64,000 nt of DNA, from assembly GCF_001307275.1 (NCBI RefSeq), contig NZ_CP012831.1:2720501-2784500 (forward strand), written 5' to 3'. Under the pieces are notes generated by a model. That model made no database searches. It was not told the origin of the DNA and saw only the letters and a program-made list of their open reading frames with translations. Numbering within the stretch: position 1 is the stretch's first letter; each line of letters opens with the position of its first letter. Shown piece after piece: positions 40,339 through 50,171 of the stretch. Source of the stretch: Pseudomonas fluorescens. GTDB lineage: Bacteria > Pseudomonadota > Gammaproteobacteria > Pseudomonadales > Pseudomonadaceae. A program made the translations under genes and the position numbers.

Positions 40339-41814
40339 ATGAGTACCCATGCAGTACAGCAGCAGAGCCAGGACAACGCGGATTACAGCATTCTGGAACG
40401 CATCATCGCCCAGACCCGCCTGACCCCGGACGATGAGGCCTACGACATTGCCAAGCGCGGTGTATCCGCGTTCATCGAAGAGTTGCTCAAACCGCAAAAC
40501 AGCGGCGAACCGGTCAAGAAAGCCATGGTTGATCGCATGATCGCCGAAATCGACGCCAAGCTCAGTCGCCAGATGGACGAAATCCTCCACCACCCGCAAT
40601 TCCAGGCGTTGGAGTCGGCCTGGCGCGGCTTGCAGTTGCTGGTGGACCGCACTGACTTCCGTGAAAACATCAAGATAGAAATGCTCAACGTGTCCAAGGA
40701 CGATTTGCTGGACGACTTCGAGGACTCGCCGGAAGTCATGCAATCGGGCCTGTACAAGCATATCTACACCGCAGAGTACGGCCAGTTCGGTGGACAGCCG
40801 GTGGGTGCGGTTATCGCCAACTACTTCATGTCCCCAAGCTCGCCGGACGTGAAATTGATGCAGTACGTGTCCAGTGTCGCCTGCATGTCCCATGCACCAT
40901 TCATCGCCGCGGCCGGTCCGAAATTCTTTGGCTTGGAGAGCTTCACCGGACTGCCGGACCTCAAGGACCTGAAAGACCATTTCGAAGGCCCGCAATTCGC
41001 CAAGTGGCAGAGCTTCCGTCAATCGGAAGACGCCCGTTATTTCGGCCTCACCGTACCGCGCTTCCTGTTGCGCAACCCATACGACCCCCAAGAGAACCCG
41101 GTCAAGTCGTTCATCTACAAGGAAACCGTTGCCAACAGCCACGAGCACTACCTGTGGGGCAACACGGCGTATGCGTTCGGTACGAGGCTGACCGACAGCT
41201 TCGCCAAATTCCGCTGGTGCCCGAACATCGTCGGTCCCCAAAGCGGTGGCGCGGTCGAAGACCTGCCGTTGCACCACTTCGAAAGCATGGGCGAAATCGA
41301 AACCAAGATCCCGACCGAAGTGCTGGTGTCCGACCGTCGCGAATACGAATTGGCCGAGGAAGGCTTCATCTCCCTGACCATGCGCAAAGGCAGTGACAAT
41401 GCCGCGTTCTTTTCCGCCAGCTCCGTGCAGAAACCGAAGTTCTTCGGTAACAGTGCCGAGGACAAGCATGCCGAGCTGAACTACAAACTCGGCACCCAGT
41501 TGCCGTACATGATGATCGTCAATCGCCTGGCTCATTATCTGAAGGTGCTGCAGCGCGAGCAATTGGGATCCTGGAAAGAGCGTACGGACCTGGAGCGTGA
41601 GCTCAACAACTGGATCCGCCAGTACGTGGCCGACCAGGAGAACCCGAGTGCCGAAGTCCGTGGCCGCCGTCCATTGCGTGCGGCGAAGGTCATTGTCAGT
41701 GACGTGGACGGTGAGCCGGGCTGGTACCGCGTTGGCCTCAACGTTCGGCCTCACTTCAAGTACATGGGCGCCGATTTCACGCTGTCGTTGGTTGGCAAAT
41801 TGGACAAGGCGTAA
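40339..41814 (+). CDS. tssC: T6SS contractile sheath large subunit TssC
   Basis: 491-aa large sheath subunit (VipB/HsiC). Family motifs: HPQFQALESAWRGLQLLVDRTDF, YGQFGGQPVGAVIANYFMS, SFRQSEDARYFGLTVPRFLLR and the C-terminal RVGLNVRPHFKYMGADFTLSL. ATG 40339 has AAGGA upstream; the frame from 40249 would overlap tssB. Directly followed by tssE after six bases. Confidence 0.96.
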   Translation: MSTHAVQQQSQDNADYSILERIIAQTRLTPDDEAYDIAKRGVSAFIEELLKPQNSGEPVKKAMVDRMIAEIDAKLSRQMDEILHHPQFQALESAWRGLQLLVDRTDFRENIKIEMLNVSKDDLLDDFEDSPEVMQSGLYKHIYTAEYGQFGGQPVGAVIANYFMSPSSPDVKLMQYVSSVACMSHAPFIAAAGPKFFGLESFTGLPDLKDLKDHFEGPQFAKWQSFRQSEDARYFGLTVPRFLLRNPYDPQENPVKSFIYKETVANSHEHYLWGNTAYAFGTRLTDSFAKFRWCPNIVGPQSGGAVEDLPLHHFESMGEIETKIPTEVLVSDRREYELAEEGFISLTMRKGSDNAAFFSASSVQKPKFFGNSAEDKHAELNYKLGTQLPYMMIVNRLAHYLKVLQREQLGSWKERTDLERELNNWIRQYVADQENPSAEVRGRRPLRAAKVIVSDVDGEPGWYRVGLNVRPHFKYMGADFTLSLVGKLDKA

Positions 41815-41820
41815 GCACTC

Positions 41821-42234
41821 ATGACTTACGGCAGCCTTTTCGAGCGCCTGGCCGGTGATTCCAAAAAGCGCGCGGGTTTGAGCCGCGAGGTCTGCATCGT
41901 CACATCCGTGGCTGCGCATCTGGCCAAGATGCTCAGCACCCGGGCGGGTAGCGTGCAGACGCTCGTGGATTACGGGCTGCCGGACCTCAATGACATGCGC
42001 TTGAGCCTGCACGACGCGAGGAGCCAGGCCCGCATGGCGATCGAGACCTTTATCAAGGCCTACGAGCCACGTCTGCGCAATGTCTGTGTCGTTTCAATGC
42101 CGAGTAACGCCGATCAGCTTCGCCTGTCCTTGCGCATCGACGCCTTGCTGGATGTGGAGGGGATCAAGCGGCAGGTCAGTTTTTCCGCGTGCCTGGACGG
42201 CAGCGGTCAGGTCAAGGTCAAGGATAGCCCCTGA
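41821..42234 (+). CDS. tssE: T6SS baseplate protein TssE (gp25-like)
   Basis: 137-aa gp25-like baseplate wedge component. Recognisable by SLFERLAGD at the start, STRAGSVQTLVDYGLPDLNDM in the middle and the RLRNVCVVSM-type strand; these features are typical for HsiF/TssE. The gene starts six bases after tssC and its stop overlaps the tssF start as TGATG, which couples their translation. Confidence 0.93.
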   Translation: MTYGSLFERLAGDSKKRAGLSREVCIVTSVAAHLAKMLSTRAGSVQTLVDYGLPDLNDMRLSLHDARSQARMAIETFIKAYEPRLRNVCVVSMPSNADQLRLSLRIDALLDVEGIKRQVSFSACLDGSGQVKVKDSP

Positions 42235-44021
42235 TGTCGTTCAATCATTACTACCAGAGCGAGCTGACGGCGCTCCGCCAACTGGGTCGACGTTTCGCCG
42301 AGCGTAACCCGGCGTTGGCTCCCTTCCTGGGACAGGCCGGACGGGATCCGGATGTAGAACGGCTGCTGGAGGGGTTTGCATTTCTGACCGGGCGACTGCG
42401 CCAGAAGCTCGATGACCAGTTGCCGGAGCTGAGCCATTCGCTGATGCAGCTGTTGTGGCCGAACTACATGCGGCCATTGCCAGCCTTCGGCATTTTACAG
42501 TTCGATCCGCTGCAGCGATCCGGCCCGGCGCTGCGGGTCGAGCGCGATACGCCGGTCGAAAGCAAGCCTGTCCAGCAGGTGCGTTGTCGTTTCCTGACGT
42601 GTTACCCCACGCAAGTCCTGGCGCTTGATCTGACTCGGTTGAGTTACTCCGTGAAAGGGGAGGGGTCGCTGTTGAGCCTGCATCTGGAGATGTGTTGCGA
42701 CGGTCATTTAGGCGAGCTGCAACTGAGCCGTTTGCGCCTGCACTTGACCGGCGAGCGTTACATCAGCCAGATGCTCTATCTCAGCCTGTTACGTAATCTC
42801 GAGGTTATCGAGCTGATCCCGCTGGACGGCACTGGTGTGGCCCTGCGGGCTGCGGATGGCAGTCCAATGACATTCAGGCTCCCCGCCGACCGTGTTCAGC
42901 CGGTAGGGTTTGCCGAAGAGGAAGCGCTGGTCCCGTATCCTCTGAATACCTTTCGCGGCTATCGCTACCTGCAAGAATATTTCGCTTTCCAGGACAAGTT
43001 CCTGTTCGTCGACATCGATGGCCTGGACGTGATCAACGCCCTGCCGCACGGCAACATCGAACAGATACGTGGCCTGGAGCTGCGCTTCGATATTGGCAAA
43101 AGTGGTATCCAGCGGATGCGCCCGACGCTGGATAACATAAAGCTGTACTGCACGCCGATCGTCAATCTGTTCAAGCATGACGCCCAGCCGATCCGCCTGG
43201 ACGGCAAACAGGATGAGTACCTGCTGTTGCCGGCCGATTACGACCAGGCGCACTGCGGCGTGTTTTCGGTCGAAAGCGTCACTGGCTGGAGCCCCGGAGG
43301 CCTGGGTTATCAGGCTTATGTGCCGTTCGAGTCTTTCGAGCACGATTCAAGCTTCGATGTGCCCCACAGCCGCCCCTACTACAGCGTTCGTCAGCGACCT
43401 TCGTTGTTGCACGGCGGTCTGGACACTTGCCTGGGCTTTGGTGTCCGACACACTCACCCGCATGAAACCCTGTCCATCGAGTTGATGTGCACCAACCGGA
43501 ACTTGCCGCGCCAGCTCAAGCCGGGTGACATCGACCAACCCGGCGAAAAAAGCCCCGAGGGGCTGAGTTTCCGCAACATCGGCCCCGTCACGCCAAGCTT
43601 CGCGCCGCCACTCAATCACGACTTCCTCTGGAAGCTGATCAGCAACATGTCGCTCAACTACCTGTCACTGGCAGACGTCAATGCGCTCAAGGTGATTCTC
43701 GAAAGTTACGATTTTCCGCGTTACCACGACGAGCAGGCAGAGAAAGTCAGCAAGCGTTTGCTGGAGGGGCTCAAGTCGATCCGGCACCAACACGTCGACC
43801 GCCTGCACCGGGGCTTGCCGGTGCGTGGCTTGCGCACCGAACTGATCGTCGACCCGCAGGGTTACATCGGCGAGGGCGACCTGTTCGTCTTCGCCTCGGT
43901 CCTCAACGAGTTCTTCGCGTTGTATGCCAGCCTCAATTCGTACCACGAGCTGCGGGTGAACAGCACACAGGGAGAGGTGTACCAATGGACACCCCGCATG
44001 GGCCAACAGCCGCTTCTCTGA
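42234..44021 (+). CDS. tssF: T6SS baseplate protein TssF
   Basis: 595-aa baseplate component (VasA/ImpG). Typical opening FNHYYQSELTALRQLGRRFAE and ERLLEGFAFLTGRLRQKLDD, and the later segments KLISNMSLNYLSL and RGLRTELIVD that mark the family. It forms the TssF2-TssG wedge with the next gene product. It overlaps tssE by one base and tssG by 37 bases. Confidence 0.95.
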   Translation: MSFNHYYQSELTALRQLGRRFAERNPALAPFLGQAGRDPDVERLLEGFAFLTGRLRQKLDDQLPELSHSLMQLLWPNYMRPLPAFGILQFDPLQRSGPALRVERDTPVESKPVQQVRCRFLTCYPTQVLALDLTRLSYSVKGEGSLLSLHLEMCCDGHLGELQLSRLRLHLTGERYISQMLYLSLLRNLEVIELIPLDGTGVALRAADGSPMTFRLPADRVQPVGFAEEEALVPYPLNTFRGYRYLQEYFAFQDKFLFVDIDGLDVINALPHGNIEQIRGLELRFDIGKSGIQRMRPTLDNIKLYCTPIVNLFKHDAQPIRLDGKQDEYLLLPADYDQAHCGVFSVESVTGWSPGGLGYQAYVPFESFEHDSSFDVPHSRPYYSVRQRPSLLHGGLDTCLGFGVRHTHPHETLSIELMCTNRNLPRQLKPGDIDQPGEKSPEGLSFRNIGPVTPSFAPPLNHDFLWKLISNMSLNYLSLADVNALKVILESYDFPRYHDEQAEKVSKRLLEGLKSIRHQHVDRLHRGLPVRGLRTELIVDPQGYIGEGDLFVFASVLNEFFALYASLNSYHELRVNSTQGEVYQWTPRMGQQPLL

Positions 44022-44989
44022 GCGTGCTGACACGAGGAATACGCGAGTACTCGTTATTCCAGGCTGTGTTGCTGGTCATTGATCGGCTACGCGAGGCTCA
44101 CCCTGGCCTGGATGATGACGCGCTGTACGACCAGTTGGAATTCCAGGCCAATCCAAGCCTGGGGTTCCCGGCCAGCGACATTGATCGCGTGGAGTTTTTC
44201 GAAGAACACGGCCAGGTGCGGGCGCGTCTGTGCTTGAACCTGATCGGACTGGTGGGGGCGGGGTCGCCGCTGCCGGCGTTCTATGGTGAGCAGGCCCTGG
44301 GGGATGAAAAGGACAACCCGACACGGGACTTCCTCGACGTCTTTCACCATCGTCTCCAACGGCTGATGTTGCCGATCTGGCGCAAGTACCGTTACTGCGC
44401 AAGTTTTCAGAGCGGTGCCCGAGATCCGTTTTCCGAACAGTTGTACGCGTTGATCGGTTTGGGGGGCGAAGAGATTCGCAAGGCCAGCCAACTGAACTGG
44501 AAACGTCTGCTGCCATACCTGGGCTTGCTGAGCCTGCGTGCCCATTCGGCGGCGCTGATCGAAGCCGTACTGCGTTATTACTTCAAGCACGCCGAACTGA
44601 ACCTCGAACAGTGCATCGAGCGGCATGTGGACATCCTTGAGGAACAGCGCAATCGCCTGGGAGGCGCCAATAGCCTGCTCAGCCAGGACCTGGTGCTCGG
44701 TGAGCGGGTGCGAGACCGCAGCGGCAAGTTCCGGATCCATGTCTGCGAGCTGGACTGGCAGCGTTTCCACGAATTCTTGCCCATCGGAAGCGGTTACCAG
44801 CCGTTGTGCTCGCTGGTGCGATTCACCCTGCGTGATCCCCTTGAATATGACATTCGCCTGGTCCTGCGCCAGCAGGAGATTCGTCAGCTGTGCATCGGTG
44901 AACAGAACACCTGCCGCCTGGGATGGACCAGTTGGCTGGGACACGAGCGCGCCGATGGGATGGTGACCCTTGGCAGCAAAATTCATTAG
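43985..44989 (+). CDS. tssG: T6SS baseplate protein TssG
   Basis: 334-aa baseplate component (VasB/ImpH) that binds two TssF subunits. Features: SLFQAVLLVIDRLREAHP, FQANPSLGFPASDI, LIGLVGAGSPLPAFYGE, FLDVFHHRLQRLMLPIWRKYRY and the C-terminal LGWTSWLG, all usual in the family. The start overlaps the end of tssF by 37 bases, so the two are coupled. tssH starts 11 bases after the stop. Confidence 0.94.
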   Translation: MDTPHGPTAASLSVLTRGIREYSLFQAVLLVIDRLREAHPGLDDDALYDQLEFQANPSLGFPASDIDRVEFFEEHGQVRARLCLNLIGLVGAGSPLPAFYGEQALGDEKDNPTRDFLDVFHHRLQRLMLPIWRKYRYCASFQSGARDPFSEQLYALIGLGGEEIRKASQLNWKRLLPYLGLLSLRAHSAALIEAVLRYYFKHAELNLEQCIERHVDILEEQRNRLGGANSLLSQDLVLGERVRDRSGKFRIHVCELDWQRFHEFLPIGSGYQPLCSLVRFTLRDPLEYDIRLVLRQQEIRQLCIGEQNTCRLGWTSWLGHERADGMVTLGSKIH

Positions 44990-45000
44990 GAATGGATGAC

Positions 45001-47586
45001 ATGATCAACGTAGACCTTCAACAATTGATCCAGGCGTTGGACGCCGAAACCAGGCGTGATCTGGAGCGCGCGGCCGAGCAATGCGTGGCCCGTGGCGCAG
45101 ACAAGGTCCTGGTGGAGGACTTGATGCTGGGCTTGTTGGAGCGTCCGCAGGGGCTGCTCGCGCGTGCCTTGCAGGATGCCCAGGTCAGTGCCGGCGAACT
45201 GGGCGCGGCCCTGCAACCGCGGATGGGGCACAGTGCTTCGCGCAACCCGGTATTTGCCCCGGAACTGGTGCAGTGGTTGCAGGATGCGCTGCTGGTGGCC
45301 AATCTCGAGCTCGGCCGCGGCCAGGTCGGACAAGCCGCGTTGATCCTGGCGTTGCTGCGCAATCCGCTCCGCTACGCCGGGAGTGCTTACCTGGCGCTGC
45401 TGACCCGACTGAATGTCGATCGGCTGAAAGCGTTCGCCTTGTCGCAACAGGCTCAACCGGTTGCCGACCAGCCCACCACGCCGGACGACTCCCTGCTGGC
45501 GCGCTTTACCCATGACCTGACCCGACAGGCCCGCGAAGGCCAACTCGACCCGGTGCTGTGTCGCGATGACGAAATCAGGCAGATGATCGATATTCTCGTT
45601 CGTCGCCGCAAAAACAATCCAATCGTGGTCGGTGAAGCAGGGGTGGGCAAGACCGCCATCGTCGAGGGGTTGGCGTTGCGCATCGTCGCCGGGAACGTAC
45701 CCCCGGCGCTTGAGGGCGTTGAACTGCTTTCGCTGGATATGGGACTGCTGCAGGCCGGTGCCAGCATCAAAGGGGAATTCGAGCGTCGTCTCAAGGGGGT
45801 GGTCGACGAGGTCAAGGCTTCGTCCAAATCCATCATCCTGTTCATCGACGAGGCCCATACCTTGATCGGCGGGGGTAACAACGCCGGGGGTGCCGATGCG
45901 GCGAACCTGCTCAAGCCAGCCTTGGCCCGGGGCGAGCTGCGTACGATCGCGGCCACCACCTGGACCGAGTATAAAAAATACTTTGAAAAAGACCCGGCCC
46001 TGGCCCGTCGTTTCCAACCGGTGCAATTGCACGAGCCGACCGTCAGCGAGGCGGTGACCATCCTGCGTGGCCTGGCCCGAATCTACGAGAACAGCCACGG
46101 CATCTACCTGCGTGATGATGCGGTGGTCGCGGCGGCGCAATTATCGGCCTGCTACCTGGCCGGTCGTCAGTTGCCGGACAAGGCCGTGGACGTGCTCGAC
46201 ACCGCCTGCGCTCGCGTGCGTATCAGCCTGGCCGCTGCCCCGCAAAGCCTGGAGCGATTGCGCGGCGAGCTGGCCGAAGGCGAGTGCCAACGCCGGGCGC
46301 TGCGGCGTGATGCCGAGGCGGGCCTATCCATTGACCTTCAGGCGCTGGAAACGTTGGAGGCAGGTCTGGCGGCCATCGAAGACGAGTGCCAAACGCTGGA
46401 AATCCAATGGACCGAGCAACGTATCCTCGCGGAGCGTTTGCTGTCGCTGCGTCAGCAATTGGCCAGGGCACGGGAAAGCGCAGTGGATCAAGACCTCAGT
46501 ATTGAAGCCCTGGAAGCAGCGGTGGAGCAAACATACGGCTCGCTGGTGGCTGCGCAAACCCAGGAGCGTCTGGTCAGCTTCGAAGTTTGCCCGCGACTGA
46601 TAGCCGAGGTGATCAACGCGTGGACCGGGGTACCGCTGGCGCAATTGGCACGCGAGCACAATCTGAAAGTCGCCAGTTTCGCCACGGACCTGCGTGCGCG
46701 CATTCGTGGTCAGGAACCGGCTGTGCAGGCCCTTGATCGTGCGATGCGCGCCGCCGCCGCGGGCTTGAACAAACCCGATGCCCCGGTGGGCGTATTTCTG
46801 TTGGTAGGCCCCAGTGGCGTTGGCAAGACCGAAACGGCACATGCCCTCGCCGACCTGCTCTATGGCGGTGAGCGTTTCATCACCACGATCAACATGGCCG
46901 AGTTTCAGGAGAAACATACCGTTTCCCGGCTGATCGGCGCGCCGCCGGGCTACGTCGGTTTTGGCGAAGGTGGCATGCTCACCGAAGCCGTGCGGCAAAA
47001 GCCCTATAGCGTGGTGTTGCTCGATGAGGTCGAAAAAGCCGATCCCGATGTGTTGAACCTGTTCTACCAGATCTTCGACAAGGGCCTGGCCAACGATGGG
47101 GAAGGGCGGGAGATTGATTTTCGCAACACCCTGATTCTGATGACGTCGAACCTGGGCAGTGAACGTATCGACGCACTGTGCGAAAACGGCGCACAACCGA
47201 GTGCCGAGCGCCTTGAAGAATCCATTCGCCCGATCCTCAGCGAGCATTTCAAGCCAGCGCTGCTGGCCCGTATGTGCGTGGTCCCGTATTACCCGGTCAG
47301 CGGGCCGGTGTTGCGTGAGCTGGTGGAAATCAAACTCGACCGCCTGGGCGAGCGGTTGCGTCGTCGGCAGTTGGGCTTCAGTTATTGCGGGCATCTGGTG
47401 AGCCATCTGGTCGAGCGCTGCAGTCGCAATGACCGTGGTGCGCGGCTGATTGACCAACTGCTCGACCAGCACCTGATGCCGCTGGTGGCCGACCGCTTGC
47501 TCGCGGCCATGGCCGGTGGCGAACCGCTACGGCATGTACACGCGGTGCTCGAGGGTGAAGCCCGCGTCGCGTGCGAGTTCTCCTGA
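45001..47586 (+). CDS. tssH: T6SS sheath-disassembly AAA+ ATPase TssH (ClpV)
   Basis: 861-aa AAA+ ATPase that recycles contracted TssB-TssC sheaths. Order: N-terminal domain (about 1-160) that recognises the TssC helix, first AAA+ with Walker A GEAGVGKT (211-218) and Walker B ILFIDEAHTLIGGG, a middle coiled coil, second AAA+ with Walker A GPSGVGKT (603-610) and VVLLDEVEKADP. ATG 45001 opens the usual MINVDLQQLIQALD sequence and has AGGA at suitable spacing; ATG 44992 is too close to that site. Confidence 0.96.
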   Translation: MINVDLQQLIQALDAETRRDLERAAEQCVARGADKVLVEDLMLGLLERPQGLLARALQDAQVSAGELGAALQPRMGHSASRNPVFAPELVQWLQDALLVANLELGRGQVGQAALILALLRNPLRYAGSAYLALLTRLNVDRLKAFALSQQAQPVADQPTTPDDSLLARFTHDLTRQAREGQLDPVLCRDDEIRQMIDILVRRRKNNPIVVGEAGVGKTAIVEGLALRIVAGNVPPALEGVELLSLDMGLLQAGASIKGEFERRLKGVVDEVKASSKSIILFIDEAHTLIGGGNNAGGADAANLLKPALARGELRTIAATTWTEYKKYFEKDPALARRFQPVQLHEPTVSEAVTILRGLARIYENSHGIYLRDDAVVAAAQLSACYLAGRQLPDKAVDVLDTACARVRISLAAAPQSLERLRGELAEGECQRRALRRDAEAGLSIDLQALETLEAGLAAIEDECQTLEIQWTEQRILAERLLSLRQQLARARESAVDQDLSIEALEAAVEQTYGSLVAAQTQERLVSFEVCPRLIAEVINAWTGVPLAQLAREHNLKVASFATDLRARIRGQEPAVQALDRAMRAAAAGLNKPDAPVGVFLLVGPSGVGKTETAHALADLLYGGERFITTINMAEFQEKHTVSRLIGAPPGYVGFGEGGMLTEAVRQKPYSVVLLDEVEKADPDVLNLFYQIFDKGLANDGEGREIDFRNTLILMTSNLGSERIDALCENGAQPSAERLEESIRPILSEHFKPALLARMCVVPYYPVSGPVLRELVEIKLDRLGERLRRRQLGFSYCGHLVSHLVERCSRNDRGARLIDQLLDQHLMPLVADRLLAAMAGGEPLRHVHAVLEGEARVACEFS

Positions 47587-47596
47587 GGTGGGCGCC

Positions 47597-49114
47597 ATGT
47601 TCAAGACGCTCTCGCAGCCGCTGGACTATGCCGAAGCACTCTTGGCGCAGTTCTTCAGCCTCTCGCGTTTGGCGGACGGTGCGGTGTTGGTGGGGGATTT
47701 CCTTCAGGGCGTGGCGCGGCTCAGCGGCTGTGAGCTGGTGCAGTTGTACGTGCTCGATGCCACCGGTACCCGCCTGGAAATGAACACCGAATGCCTGGAA
47801 GGCCAGTTGCAGTTTCGTGACCCGCAAAGCCTGCCTTCCGATTATCGCGCTGAGCAATTGCTGCAGTTTTCCCTGGGCCAGAACCGTGTGGTGTGTCTCG
47901 GCGCGTTGGGCGACAGTGTGCACGAAACCCGCTTCCTGCCAGCCCGGGCCACACCCTGGCAGTCACTGCTGTGTGTACCCCTGGTCGACCCGCAGGGTCG
48001 TGTCGGGGGCCTATTGCTGTGTGCCAGCGATCAGCATCTCGACCTGCATGGGGTTGCTGAATCCCTAGGACAGCTCGGGGCTTTTGCCCTTGGCCAGATG
48101 CATCTGCTGCAGCGCCTGCAGCGCCCTGTCGACGAGCCCGTATCCGTTACCTCAAGCCTGCCGAGTGGCATCAGCTATGGCCTGATCGGCAAGAGCGTGG
48201 CGATGCGCAAGACGTGCTCATTGATCAGTAAAGTGCTGCACAGTCCCTATACCGTCTTGCTGCGGGGTGAGACCGGCACCGGCAAGGAGGTGGTGGCCCG
48301 GGCCCTCCATGACCACGGCCCGCGTCGATCCAAGGCGTTTATCGTGCAGAACTGTGCGGCGGTTCCCGAGAATCTGCTGGAGAGCGAGCTGTTCGGCTAT
48401 CGCAAGGGTGCGTTCACCGGTGCCGATCGGGACCGTGCCGGGCTGTTCGACGCGGCCAACGGTGGCACGCTGTTGCTCGATGAAATTGGCGACATGCCGC
48501 TGTCCCTGCAAGCCAAGTTGCTACGCGTGTTGCAGGAAGGCGAAATTCGTCCGTTGGGGTCCAACGACACTCATCACGTCGACGTGCGCATCGTTGCCGC
48601 CACTCACCGCGACCTTAAGCAGTTGATGGAGGAGGGCAAGTTCCGCGAAGACCTGTATTACCGCCTGGCACAATTTCCGATCCAGTTACCGGCGTTGTGT
48701 CAGCGCGATGGCGACATCATTGAACTGGCGCGGCATTTTGCCGAGAAGGCTTGCGCGCTCCTGCAGCGTGATCCTGTGCGTTGGTCAGAGGCAGCGCTCG
48801 ATCACCTGGCTGCCTACGGTTTCCCGGGCAACGTCCGTGAACTCAAGAGTGTCGTGGAAAGGGCAGTGCTCCTGTGCGAGAGCGGCGAACTGCTCATCGA
48901 GCATTTTGCGCTGCACATCGAGCCCCCCTCCGAGCGCGGCCGCATCAATCTGCGTGAGCGAATGGAACAGATCGAACGAGGTTTGTTGATCGATTGCCTG
49001 CGCGAGCATTCGGGTAACAAGACCCGCGCCGCCCGCGAACTCGGCCTGCCGCTGCGCACATTGATCTATCGCCTTGCGCGCCTGAACGTCCAGCGCAGTG
49101 ATTTCAATGATTGA
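47597..49114 (+). CDS. Sigma-54-dependent activator of the T6SS cluster (Sfa type)
   Basis: 505-aa enhancer-binding protein. An N-terminal GAF-like domain (about 20-180) precedes the AAA+ domain, with Walker A GETGTGKE (224-231), the sigma-54-contact loop GAFTGA (271-276) and [10 protein letters not shown]. The C-terminal Fis-type HTH is visible in [20 protein letters not shown]. The intact GAFTGA loop means it should work with RpoN. Its position between tssH and tagH matches sfa2 of HSI-II in P. aeruginosa. It is set by ATG 47597 with GAGGTGG upstream. It may regulate this operon or other RpoN genes; I could not find a convincing RpoN promoter in the window. Confidence 0.92.
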   Translation: MFKTLSQPLDYAEALLAQFFSLSRLADGAVLVGDFLQGVARLSGCELVQLYVLDATGTRLEMNTECLEGQLQFRDPQSLPSDYRAEQLLQFSLGQNRVVCLGALGDSVHETRFLPARATPWQSLLCVPLVDPQGRVGGLLLCASDQHLDLHGVAESLGQLGAFALGQMHLLQRLQRPVDEPVSVTSSLPSGISYGLIGKSVAMRKTCSLISKVLHSPYTVLLRGETGTGKEVVARALHDHGPRRSKAFIVQNCAAVPENLLESELFGYRKGAFTGADRDRAGLFDAANGGTLLLDEIGDMPLSLQAKLLRVLQEGEIRPLGSNDTHHVDVRIVAATHRDLKQLMEEGKFREDLYYRLAQFPIQLPALCQRDGDIIELARHFAEKACALLQRDPVRWSEAALDHLAAYGFPGNVRELKSVVERAVLLCESGELLIEHFALHIEPPSERGRINLRERMEQIERGLLIDCLREHSGNKTRAARELGLPLRTLIYRLARLNVQRSDFND

Positions 49115-49176
49115 CCCTGTCCTCGCCCTATTCGCAGCCGTTCCAGCCCGATCCTTTCATTCCTGGAGACTTTTCG

Positions 49177-49317
49177 ATGCCTGTCTTTTCCTGGCGAGCA
49201 GTCCTGTTGATGGTTCTCGTGTCACTCACCCTGGGCGGTTGCAACGCCAATTACACATTCAACGACAGTGGTTATCGCCCTTTGGGTGATCCACAGGCGG
49301 TTAATCGCGGCAAGTGA
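49177..49317 (+). CDS. Small T6SS-linked lipoprotein, 46 aa
   Basis: Tiny lipoprotein: signal peptide with WRAVLLMVLVSLTLGGC and lipobox LGGC, so the mature part is only about 22 residues (NANYTFNDSGYRPLGDPQAV and onwards). A TGGAGA site precedes ATG 49177; the longer frame from 49111 overlaps the sfa end and would bury the signal peptide. The same position in HSI-II of P. aeruginosa (PA1664, sometimes called orfX) holds a comparable small gene, so it is probably a conserved accessory part of this T6SS subtype. Function is unknown. Confidence 0.72.
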   Translation: MPVFSWRAVLLMVLVSLTLGGCNANYTFNDSGYRPLGDPQAVNRGK

Positions 49318-49337
49318 TCCCAAGGAGCCTTTGATAG

Positions 49338-50171
49338 ATGGAACTTGTTTTCGAAATGCTGAACGCCAACCAGTTCGTCCCGTCACGGCTGTGCCAAAAG
49401 ACCTTTGGGCCGGCCGGCGGCGTGATTGGGCGGGGCGAGGGCTGCCACTGGGTCATCCATGACCGCGAGCGCCTGCTGTCCAAGCGTCATGCGCAGGTCA
49501 GTTTCCGTGACGGTGTGTTTTTCCTGACCGACACCAGTGGCAACGGTACGACTCATCGCCAAAGCGGCGCGCGTCTGCCCAAGGGCGAACCGGTACGGAT
49601 ACAGGACGGAGATGCCTACATCATGGGCGATTTCGAGGTCCTCGCACGGCTGGTCTCCAGGCCGGCGGGCCAGCTTGCCGAAGCGAGCCGTTCGATGCCG
49701 GTCGACAGCCTCATTCCGGATGACGCCTTTCTGGAACTCGACCCGCTGAAGGCGCTGGATCAGCAGGAGCGGGCCGTTTTGGACGTCGATGAACTGATAA
49801 ATCCCGCTGTCGTGCCGCCGGATGCCCTTGGGCGACCGGATTATGCGCGTATCGACATGGAAAACCTGCCCTGGCCGGAGCTGGTCGAAGCCCCCCTTGA
49901 ACCGGGCCCGCCCGCCGACGTTATCGATCACCCTCACGAAGGCTTTTGGCAGCGCTTCGGTACCGCCCTGGGCATGGATCTCGAAAGCCTGGATGGCGAG
50001 GCCCGTGAGGCCCTGGCGATCAACGCCGCGCTGCTGCTCAAGCAAAGCATCCAGGGTTTGCAACAGAGCCTGCGTACTCGCTCGGAATTGAACAGCGAAT
50101 GGCGTCAGGCCCAGACCTATGAAGAACGGGTTCGCTTGATTGCCGGCCTGCAAATCGACCACCACGGATGA
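49338..50171 (+). CDS. tagH: T6SS FHA-domain protein TagH (Fha)
   Basis: 277-aa protein with an N-terminal FHA domain (about 10-100), recognisable by GGVIGRGEGCHWVIHD, LLSKRHAQVSF and DTSGNGT, which bind phosphothreonine. The C-terminal part has the conserved GFWQRFGTALGMDLESLDGEAREALAI region of T6SS Fha proteins. In Fha-type T6SS, phosphorylation by the kinase and removal by the phosphatase encoded at the end of the same operon set assembly activity. Stop codon overlaps the tssJ start (ATGA). Confidence 0.92.
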   Translation: MELVFEMLNANQFVPSRLCQKTFGPAGGVIGRGEGCHWVIHDRERLLSKRHAQVSFRDGVFFLTDTSGNGTTHRQSGARLPKGEPVRIQDGDAYIMGDFEVLARLVSRPAGQLAEASRSMPVDSLIPDDAFLELDPLKALDQQERAVLDVDELINPAVVPPDALGRPDYARIDMENLPWPELVEAPLEPGPPADVIDHPHEGFWQRFGTALGMDLESLDGEAREALAINAALLLKQSIQGLQQSLRTRSELNSEWRQAQTYEERVRLIAGLQIDHHG

